Origin: SVTX01 sp045658225
GTDB taxonomy: Bacteria; Bacillota; Clostridia; Oscillospirales; CAG-272
Length of the DNA stretch: 11,972 nucleotides
Reading direction: 5' to 3'
NCBI GenBank assembly: GCA_045658225.1
Contig: JAZOUO010000056.1
Span: forward strand, 1-11,972
The notes under the pieces were generated by a model. That model had not been told where the DNA came from. It was given only the letters and a program-made list of their open reading frames with translations, and ran no database searches. A program made the translations under genes and the position numbers. The number at the start of each line of letters is the position of its first letter. The first letter of the stretch is position 1. Below, in pieces: positions 6,737 to 11,972 of this stretch.

Positions 6737-6783
6737 TGACATAACGTAAAGATAAAATTAACAGTGGCAAGGAGGTCGAAAAA

Positions 6784-7059
6784 ATGGCTGAATTTCTTAC
6801 GAAAATAGGTTTGACTACAACCGAGTTCGTTCTCGGTATAGTTCTTCTCGTGTTTGCAATAGCTCTTATAGTGCTCGTTCTTTTCCAGTCTGGAAAGGAT
6901 AAGCGTCTCTCGGGTACAATAGCAGGCGCGGCTGAAACATTCTTTGGTAAGTCCAAGACTGCGGATAATGAAAAGAAGTTGACTATCGCTACTACAATAC
7001 TCAGCATAGTATTTGCAATAGTTGTTCTCGTAATGTATTTCTTTATTGCAGTAAACTGA
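6784..7059 (+). CDS. secG: Preprotein translocase subunit SecG
   Basis: Small integral membrane subunit of the SecYEG channel, which exports unfolded proteins with SecA. The 91-residue protein has the expected two membrane helices (about 14-34 and 66-89). The conserved cytoplasmic loop reads LVLFQSGKDKRLSGTIAG and then ETFFGKSK (residues 31-58), typical of Clostridia. The start is set by an AAGGAGGT ribosome binding site eight bases upstream. The gene has its own promoter and a strong terminator, so it appears monocistronic rather than joined to rnr or smpB as in many relatives. Confidence 0.96.
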   Translation: MAEFLTKIGLTTTEFVLGIVLLVFAIALIVLVLFQSGKDKRLSGTIAGAAETFFGKSKTADNEKKLTIATTILSIVFAIVVLVMYFFIAVN

Positions 7060-7066
7060 TTTTTGC

Positions 7067-7101
7067 AAAAAAAAGTGCAAGTTCGACTTGCACTTTTTTA
7101 T
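7067..7101 (+). terminator. Rho-independent terminator after secG
   Basis: A perfect 14-bp stem (7069-7082 with 7086-7099) with the three-base loop TCG; the GTGCAAGT core is followed by six T. Confidence 0.9.
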
Positions 7102-7130
7102 TTTGCAATACTAAAAGTTATGCTCGTCTA

Positions 7131-7159
7131 TTGACAATAAAGCCGTTTTATGTTAAAAT
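7131..7159 (+). promoter_or_regulatory. Promoter of the D,D-carboxypeptidase gene
   Basis: TTGACA (7131-7136), 17 bases, TAAAAT (7154-7159). Transcription would start near 7166, about 28 bases before the start codon. Confidence 0.8.
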
Positions 7160-7193
7160 TTATTTAGGCTACAATACGGAGGTTTTATATAGA

Positions 7194-8240
7194 ATGTCAA
7201 AAAAATATAATCAAAAACTTATAAGCGGCACAATGCTCGGAGCACTCACCGCAATTATAGCTATACTTCTTGTATTCGCTATATTACTGTCCGTGTTTAT
7301 AATAACCGCAAAACCATTTTCAACCGACGAAAATAAAACAAACGATAATAATAAAAACAATAATTCCAGCTATCCGTTCCGTCAGGAGATCAACTTTTCA
7401 ACTCCCGGATTTGCAAGCGGATCTGCGACTATAAAGCCCGAAGATATAAAGTCCGAAAAGGCTGTGGTAATGAATCTCACCGATAACACAATTATAGCAT
7501 CAAGACAGTCATCACAAATGATATATCCCGCATCGATGACCAAGGTAATGACACTTATCGTGGTATTTGAAAATCTCAAAAATGAGAGCAGTCTTAATGA
7601 TGTTATTACAATATCTGAGGACATTGTTTCAAAAATGGAGACAGCAGGATCATCAGGTTTTGGACTTAAAGCAGGAGAAAAGCTTACTGTCAAGGATCTT
7701 ATATACGTTATGATCCTTCAGTCCGACAATATCGCCTGTGAAACCCTAGCAGAATATATCGCGGGTAGCAGCGCAGCATTCGTTTCTATGATGAACGATA
7801 AAGCTGTTGAGATGGGGCTTTCGACCTCCACAACGCTTTTCCAAAACTGCACAGGGCTTCATCACCAGTACCATTACACCACCTGCAAGGATATGGCTGC
7901 TATAATGTCATACGCTATGCAGAATACATTCTGTGCTGAGGTGCTGACCGCAAAAAGTCACGTTCCAAGTCAAAATTTCAGACCGGGAGACGGTTGTACA
8001 TTTTGGAATAAGCTTCTTGTCCATGATTTACAAGAAGGTAAGATAGATGCTAATACTGCCACCATTCTTGCGGGAAAAACAGGATACACTGACAAAAACA
8101 CATCAGGTCAATGCCTTGTTTCTTACGCTAAAGGCGATGACGGCAAAGAATATATAGTGGTCACCTCTAAGGCAGACTCCGCCACTAATAGACTTAACGA
8201 TCACCTGTATCTTTATAATACCTACGTTGGACAAGACTAA
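7194..8240 (+). CDS. Membrane-anchored D-alanyl-D-alanine carboxypeptidase (peptidase S11 family PBP)
   Basis: A penicillin-binding protein of the DacA/DacF type that removes the terminal D-Ala from peptidoglycan pentapeptides outside the membrane. All three active-site motifs are present: Ser114-Met-Thr-Lys117 (PASMTKVMT), Ser177-Asp-Asn179 (LQSDN) and Lys295-Thr-Gly297 (AGKTGYTD). A membrane helix at about 15-38 acts as N-terminal anchor. It is followed by an Asn/Lys-rich linker (44-60), and the enzyme domain begins near residue 80. The 348-residue protein stops soon after the catalytic domain, without the usual C-terminal PBP5 beta domain and amphipathic anchor; the N-terminal helix replaces that anchor. 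The ATG at 7194 is chosen because GGAGG lies 11 bases upstream and because any start further upstream would fall in the promoter. It is followed by a terminator shared with the convergent gene. Confidence 0.93.
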   Translation: MSKKYNQKLISGTMLGALTAIIAILLVFAILLSVFIITAKPFSTDENKTNDNNKNNNSSYPFRQEINFSTPGFASGSATIKPEDIKSEKAVVMNLTDNTIIASRQSSQMIYPASMTKVMTLIVVFENLKNESSLNDVITISEDIVSKMETAGSSGFGLKAGEKLTVKDLIYVMILQSDNIACETLAEYIAGSSAAFVSMMNDKAVEMGLSTSTTLFQNCTGLHHQYHYTTCKDMAAIMSYAMQNTFCAEVLTAKSHVPSQNFRPGDGCTFWNKLLVHDLQEGKIDANTATILAGKTGYTDKNTSGQCLVSYAKGDDGKEYIVVTSKADSATNRLNDHLYLYNTYVGQD

Positions 8241-8248
8241 AAACTATC

Positions 8249-8278
8249 AAAAATCCACCCTCACGGGTGGATTTTTTT
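8249..8278 (+). terminator. Bidirectional terminator between convergent genes
   Basis: Perfect 12-bp arms (8249-8260 and 8265-8276), loop TCAC, with a T-run on the plus strand and an A-run on the other side. It overlaps the stop codon of the minus-strand gene and can serve both genes. Confidence 0.88.
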
Positions 8279-8762
8279 ATTTTTCAAAGCCCTGAACAAA
8301 GCCTGTCACATCCGCGGAGCATATATCGCCGCCAATAACCTTATTTCTGTAAACAAGCACGTTGGCATATACTCTTCCGTCGTATCCGTCGTAATTTGTG
8401 ACCTCACAGGTATATCTTAAAACCTTCTTCTTCTTATATTTTGAAAGGTCAAGCCCTTGCTGCTTCTGTATCTCGTTGTATCCCGCAAATATTTTGTCAA
8501 ATTCCTCAGGAATAGTCACTTCCTGACACTCAATGACAGAACCGTTTACAGTCCAACCGAACTGAGAAAGAAAATCAACCACGTCAGCGGCGCTCTTTAT
8601 CTTGTCGTAGTTGTAATCAACACCCTCACCCGAAGCGTTTGTCACCACGGAATCATCCTTCAGCGTGGGAACGAACGCTACAAGCGAAATTAAAAGAACG
8701 AGCGACAAACATATAACACCAAAAAATTTCAGCGTTCCTGCTCTGAAAGAATAAACAAACAT
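8277..8762 (-). CDS. DUF4830-type membrane-anchored protein
   Basis: A 161-residue protein with one N-terminal membrane helix (about 13-33) and an extracytoplasmic domain of about 110 residues. That domain resembles DUF4830 as found in Clostridia: DFLSQFGWTV, then VTIPEEFDKIFAGYNEIQKQQGLDLSKYKKKKVLRYTCEV (in two parts), then VYANVLVYRNKVIGGDICS and a GFVQGFE end. The function of this family is unknown to me. The ATG at 8762 is preferred over one nine codons upstream because GGGAGG lies eight bases before it, inside the longer reading. It follows rodA by 88 bp on the same strand with no terminator between, so it may be co-transcribed. The ribosome binding site is part of an inverted repeat. 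Confidence 0.78.
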   Translation of the reverse strand: MFVYSFRAGTLKFFGVICLSLVLLISLVAFVPTLKDDSVVTNASGEGVDYNYDKIKSAADVVDFLSQFGWTVNGSVIECQEVTIPEEFDKIFAGYNEIQKQQGLDLSKYKKKKVLRYTCEVTNYDGYDGRVYANVLVYRNKVIGGDICSADVTGFVQGFEK

Positions 8763-8770
8763 AAAAATAT

Positions 8771-8814
8771 CCTCCCGTAAAACATTCATTACTGAATTAT
8801 ATTTTTACGGGGGG
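8771..8814 (-). promoter_or_regulatory. Inverted repeat covering the ribosome binding site of the DUF4830 gene
   Basis: CCTCCCGTAAAA (8771-8782) and TTTTACGGGGGG (8803-8814) are inverted copies with one mismatch, 20 bases apart. In a minus-strand transcript from rodA, the 3' arm includes the GGGAGG ribosome binding site and pairs with CCCCCC upstream. The spacer holds a minus-strand TATAAT (8796-8801) with a poor -35 (TCATAT). The repeat could thus be either an RNA hairpin or an operator around a promoter. Confidence 0.45.
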
Positions 8815-8850
8815 ATAAATATGACGACTATTGTGCCTTAGTTGTGTATA

Positions 8851-9984
8851 TTAAAAATATTTTTTATCTGCGCTTTTGGGCTTGTATGCCTTTATACTGT
8901 GAGCCAACGCCACAAGCAAATAGGTTGCAAGTATTGACGAACCACCATAAGACACGAACGGTAGAGTAATGCCTATAACGGGAAGCATAGCAAGACACAT
9001 TCCTATGTTTTCAGCCGTTTGCACAAGAATTATAGCACCTATTCCTATACATATGTACGCGCCATAGTCCGAGCCGCAGGAGCGCGCAAGATAAAATATA
9101 CGCAATACCATTATAAGCAACAGTACAATCACGGCAAGTCCCATTATCATTCCAAACTTTTCGCAGACTGTGGCAAAAATAAAGTCCGTATGGGAGGCGG
9201 GAAGCGTCTCGTACGTTCCGCCACCGAAAAGTCCCGTGCCAAAAAAGCCGCCATTTTCTATGCACTGCTTTGACGTCAACGGCTGCATTCCGTAGCCTAG
9301 AGGGTCGCTCTCGGGGTTAAAGCCCACGAGAAGTCGTTGAAGCTGGTATTCATTCAAAAACTTAATAGCAAGAGGTGACGCAAGCACTATTGCAGTAAGT
9401 CCGCCTGCGTAGTACCACGGGCTTAGCCCCGCACAAAATAGCATTATAAGAATAAACGCTATATATACAAGCGCAACACCAAGGTCACCAGAAACAAGTA
9501 TCAGACCAACTACAAGTCCTGCGTGAATTGCCAACTGCAAAAGTGCTTTTGGTCGGTTGATAATGTTTTTTATCAATGATATATGCTTTGCAAGAGTACA
9601 TACCATAGCTATCTTTACAAACTCCGATGGCTGTATAGCAACGTTGACTATAGGTATCGTTAACCAAGAACGGTTGGTGGTCTCACGGTCTGCGCCCGTA
9701 TTTCCGAAAATCAACGTCACCGCCAAAAGCAAAACCGACACGCCTATCATTATAAGCCACAATTTGTCAACTATTTGGTGATAGTCGATATTGGCAATTA
9801 TTATTGTGAGTATAATTCCCGCAACCGTCATCGCCACCTGCATAATAAGAGTTCTCTTTCCGCTTTGAAGCGAATCCACCTGTCCGAGAATCGCTATAAT
9901 TCCTATGGCGGACAATAGCATAGTGCAAACAAAAAGAACGGGGTCGAGATTCTTTATCCAGCTTTTGATATGTCTTTTTATCAT
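8851..9984 (-). CDS. rodA: SEDS-family peptidoglycan glycosyltransferase RodA
   Basis: A polytopic membrane protein of 377 residues that polymerises lipid II into glycan strands with a partner class B PBP during cell elongation. It has about ten hydrophobic segments and the SEDS signatures: NRSWL (104-108), IQPSEFVKI (117-125), GGFFGTGLFGG (245-255), HTDFIF (265-270) and GITLPFVSYGGSS (338-350). The usual PE before HTDF and EE after it read Pro-Ala and Glu-Lys here. The start has GGAGGAG seven bases upstream. RodA is preferred over FtsW because of length and the short tails; the two cannot be fully separated by eye. It lies downstream of proS with a hairpin between them and upstream of the DUF4830 gene. 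No convincing own promoter is seen, only a TATAAA with a poor -35. Confidence 0.9.
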   Translation of the reverse strand: MIKRHIKSWIKNLDPVLFVCTMLLSAIGIIAILGQVDSLQSGKRTLIMQVAMTVAGIILTIIIANIDYHQIVDKLWLIMIGVSVLLLAVTLIFGNTGADRETTNRSWLTIPIVNVAIQPSEFVKIAMVCTLAKHISLIKNIINRPKALLQLAIHAGLVVGLILVSGDLGVALVYIAFILIMLFCAGLSPWYYAGGLTAIVLASPLAIKFLNEYQLQRLLVGFNPESDPLGYGMQPLTSKQCIENGGFFGTGLFGGGTYETLPASHTDFIFATVCEKFGMIMGLAVIVLLLIMVLRIFYLARSCGSDYGAYICIGIGAIILVQTAENIGMCLAMLPVIGITLPFVSYGGSSILATYLLVALAHSIKAYKPKSADKKYF

Positions 9985-10056
9985 CTGCTATCTCCTCCGT
10001 TCTTAATGTTTATTAAACTTTATAAAAATTGCGGGAAAGTTTTTGAAAGTTGGGGG

Positions 10057-10100
10057 TGCGGGGGAAGAAAGCTTTTTTCAAAAAGTTTTCTCCCCCCGCA
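10057..10100. repeat. Long imperfect hairpin between proS and rodA, repeat-like
   Basis: Arms 10057-10077 and 10080-10100 pair over 21 positions with one mismatch and one G:T wobble. The outer arm is TGCGGGGG, and the inner part alternates A and T runs. It lies just behind the proS stop codon and might stop or slow transcription. Neither strand has a clean T-tract next to the GC arm, so a dispersed repeat is at least as likely as a simple terminator. The sequence just left of it (10031-10056) repeats parts of the same words (GCGGGAAAG, GGGGGTGCGG). Confidence 0.55.
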
Positions 10101-10111
10101 TTACCAATCTA

Positions 10112-11551
10112 TTAGTATTGACGTCCCCAAACCACCATGTGCTTTGCAGGCCTTCCACAGCATACACAGGTATCCGAAAGGTGATCCTCAACAAAAGGAA
10201 TACATCTGGACTTAACGCCGCCCGTCTCGTCCTTTATCTTATCTTCGCAAGCCGAGTCTCCGCACCACATAGCCTTAATAAAGCCAGGCTTATTTGCCGC
10301 TGTATCAAGGAATTCCTCGTACGTTCTCGCCTCGTGGGTCTTCTCTGCGAGGTTTACTCTTGCGCGGTTTACAAGCTCGTCGTGAACGAAGTCCAGCATC
10401 TTCTTAACTTCTCCCTCAAGGTTGTCGAGGGATACGAAGTTCTTTTCGCGCGACACTCTGGAAACAAGTACGCAGTTATTTGATTCAATATCGCGAGGTC
10501 CTATTTCGAGACGTACAGGCACGCCCTTCATCTCGTACTGGCTGTACTTCCAGCCTGCGCTCTGATCACTATCGTCAAGCTTGACTCTGTAGCCTGCAGC
10601 CTCAAGTCTCGCCTTTACCTCTGCCGCCTTCTCAAGCACGCCTTCCTTGTGTTGTGCAACAGGAATTATTACGATCTGAATAGGAGCAACCTTCGGGGGA
10701 AGGATAAGTCCGTTGTCGTCGCCGTGCGCCATTATTATTGCGCCTATCATTCTCGTGGAAACGCCCCACGAGGTCTGATGAGGATAATTTACCTTGTTAT
10801 CTCTACCCGTAAAGGTGATGTCAAACGCTTTTGCAAAGCCGTCACCGAAATAGTGAGTCGTACCGCCCTGAAGAGCCACGCCGTTGTGCATCATAGGCTC
10901 GATTGTATACGTTTCCTCTGCTCCCGCAAACTTCTCCTTTTCGGTCTTCTGACCTGTTATAGCGGGGATTGCAAGCACATTGAGGTAGAACTCCTCGTAA
11001 ACCTTGAGCATATTCTGAGTTTCTTCTCTTGCCTCTGCCTCGGTCTCGTGCATTGTATGACCCTCCTGCCACAAGAACTCACTTGTGCGGAGGAAAGGAC
11101 GTGTGGTCTTTTCCCAACGAACTACGTTTACCCACTGGTTATAGAGCTTAGGAAGGTCGCGGTAAGACTGAATAATATTCTTGAAATGCTCGCAGAACAA
11201 GGTCTCGGACGTGGGGCGCACGATAAGACGCTCGGACAAATGGTTTTGTCCTCCGATCGTGACTATCGCACACTCAGGCGCAAAGCCCGCAACGTGATCC
11301 TTCTCCTTCTGCAAAAGGCTTTCGGGAATGAACATAGGCATATATACGTTCTCGTGTCCCGTCTTTTTGAAGCGAGCGTCAAGCTCCTTCTGTATATTTT
11401 CCCAGATAGCGTAGCCGTAAGGGCGGATTATCATACAGCCCTTAACTCCCGAGTAATCAACAAGCTCGGCTTTCTTTACTACGTCTGTGTACCACTGCGC
11501 AAAATCAACGTCCATTGACGTTATTTGCTCAACCATTTTCTGATTTGCCAT
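10112..11551 (-). CDS. proS: Prolyl-tRNA synthetase, type 3 (archaeal/eukaryotic-like)
   Basis: Cytoplasmic class II aminoacyl-tRNA synthetase that charges tRNA-Pro. The 479-residue length, the absence of the bacterial-type editing insertion and the C-terminal zinc domain ending in WGRQY mark the type 3 form. The catalytic core shows VRPTSET (111-117), motif 2 RWEKTTRPFLRTSEFLWQEGHT (145-166, read in two parts) and motif 3 GVSTRMIGA (263-271). The anticodon-binding domain begins near 290. The C-terminal domain carries likely zinc ligands Cys430, Cys435, Cys462 and Cys465. The ATG at 11551 (MANQK) is chosen because GGAG lies eight bases upstream; an ATG five codons earlier overlaps that site. 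It has a perfect promoter of its own. The leader is only about 35 bases, too short for a T-box. Confidence 0.96.
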   Translation of the reverse strand: MANQKMVEQITSMDVDFAQWYTDVVKKAELVDYSGVKGCMIIRPYGYAIWENIQKELDARFKKTGHENVYMPMFIPESLLQKEKDHVAGFAPECAIVTIGGQNHLSERLIVRPTSETLFCEHFKNIIQSYRDLPKLYNQWVNVVRWEKTTRPFLRTSEFLWQEGHTMHETEAEAREETQNMLKVYEEFYLNVLAIPAITGQKTEKEKFAGAEETYTIEPMMHNGVALQGGTTHYFGDGFAKAFDITFTGRDNKVNYPHQTSWGVSTRMIGAIIMAHGDDNGLILPPKVAPIQIVIIPVAQHKEGVLEKAAEVKARLEAAGYRVKLDDSDQSAGWKYSQYEMKGVPVRLEIGPRDIESNNCVLVSRVSREKNFVSLDNLEGEVKKMLDFVHDELVNRARVNLAEKTHEARTYEEFLDTAANKPGFIKAMWCGDSACEDKIKDETGGVKSRCIPFVEDHLSDTCVCCGRPAKHMVVWGRQY

Positions 11552-11592
11552 TTGTAAAATCTCCATATAGTCATAAAAATAAATACATAGTT

Positions 11593-11621
11593 ATTATAAA
11601 ACAAAAAAAATGCTTTGTCAA
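11593..11621 (-). promoter_or_regulatory. Consensus sigma-A promoter of proS
   Basis: On the minus strand TTGACA (11616-11621) and TATAAT (11593-11598), both perfect, are 17 bases apart; the spacer contains a run of eight T. Transcription should start near 11586. Confidence 0.87.
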
Positions 11622-11750
11622 GCGGTGCGACAATATTTGAAAAATTGATTTTTTCTTCTTTAATGTATCGTCAAAATGCACACAAAAGCATTTTTGGGGT
11701 AAAGATTTATCTACAAAGTCACGATTTTAAAAAAATTTTTCCAAAAGGTC

Positions 11751-11786
11751 TTGTATATTTTTAAAAAATGGTATAAAATATATAAT
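11751..11786 (+). promoter_or_regulatory. Probable promoter region of gap
   Basis: Two readings are possible: TTGTAT (11751-11756), 17 bases, TAAAAT (11774-11779); or a perfect TATAAT at 11781-11786 with a poor -35. The leader before gap would be about 75-85 bases. No Rex or CggR-type operator was recognised. Confidence 0.45.
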
Positions 11787-11865
11787 TGGAACAGTAGGGA
11801 CTACATATACTTCCCTCTCTCCATAGCAGTTAAAAAATAAAATTCATAAAACGGAGGACATTAAC

Positions 11866-11972
11866 ATGTCAGTAAAAGTTGCTATTAACGGCTTCGGCCG
11901 TATCGGACGTCTTGCATTCAGACAGATGTTCGGCGCAGAGGGTTATGAGATCGTAGCTATCAACGACCTTAC
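11866..11972 (+). CDS. gap: Glyceraldehyde-3-phosphate dehydrogenase, N-terminal fragment (3' end outside window)
   Basis: Only the first 35 codons lie in the window. They read VKVAINGFGRIGRLAFRQ followed by YEIVAINDL, the NAD-binding start of GAPDH with the GxGxxG-type GFGRIG motif at residues 9-14. This enzyme oxidises glyceraldehyde 3-phosphate to 1,3-bisphosphoglycerate in glycolysis. The start follows a GGAGG site eight bases upstream. It is divergent from proS, with about 310 bp between the two start codons. Confidence 0.95.
   Translation, partial: MSVKVAINGFGRIGRLAFRQMFGAEGYEIVAINDL

Noticed and set aside
6616..7080. 154-codon minus-strand frame opposite secG
   Set aside because: Antisense to secG, its promoter and its terminator; basic, Cys-rich shadow translation with no supporting signals.
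7131..7193. Earlier start codons of the D,D-carboxypeptidase gene
   Set aside because: This stretch contains the TTGACA-17-TAAAAT promoter and the predicted transcript start, so translation cannot begin there.
10649..11518. 289-codon plus-strand frame opposite proS
   Set aside because: It lies entirely antisense to a well conserved proS and its translation shows no recognisable domain.
11552..11592. T-box riboswitch before proS
   Set aside because: The perfect promoter at 11593-11621 leaves a leader of only about 35 bases, too short for a T-box.

Overview
The window looks like chromosomal DNA of a low-to-moderate GC Gram-positive bacterium of the class Clostridia (Bacillota), probably from a gut-type lineage. 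The reasons are consensus sigma-A promoters, strong AGGAGG-type ribosome binding sites, a SecG with the FQSGKDKRLSG motif, a type 3 prolyl-tRNA synthetase, a stand-alone TrpB2-type tryptophan synthase beta chain, a DUF4830-type protein and a lipoprotein ending in a BspA-like leucine-rich repeat. This placement is inferred from gene content; no rRNA or tRNA is present.

Layout. Bases 1-1487 (minus) hold the N-terminal part of a long alanine-rich coiled-coil protein, anchored by one N-terminal membrane helix and built on a 210-bp (70-residue) tandem repeat; it runs off the left edge. Behind it on the same strand is a small XRE-type regulator (1608-1907), and between them lies a promoter whose -10 is covered by a perfect AT-rich palindrome. 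After about 340 bp of AT-rich non-coding DNA comes trpB2 (2296-3663, minus), with a perfect consensus promoter. Divergent from it is a coiled-coil/leucine-rich-repeat lipoprotein gene (3969-4721, plus). It converges, across two back-to-back terminators, on a GH36-like protein (4837-6453, minus) that appears to have lost most of the alpha-galactosidase active site.

The right half is mostly housekeeping and envelope genes. secG (6784-7059, plus) is followed by a membrane-anchored D,D-carboxypeptidase of the S11 family (7194-8240, plus). These converge on a minus-strand run: proS (10112-11551), rodA (8851-9984) and a DUF4830-type membrane protein (8277-8762). The first 107 bases of gap (glyceraldehyde-3-phosphate dehydrogenase) lie at the right edge on the plus strand, divergent from proS.

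Functionally, several genes concern the cell envelope: protein export (SecG), peptidoglycan polymerisation (RodA), peptidoglycan trimming (S11 carboxypeptidase), and two exported or surface coiled-coil proteins. I do not see a recognisable phage, CRISPR, insertion sequence or defence locus. The least explained items are the regulator/coiled-coil pair at the left, the active-site-altered GH36-like protein, and an inverted repeat that could hide the ribosome binding site of the DUF4830 gene.
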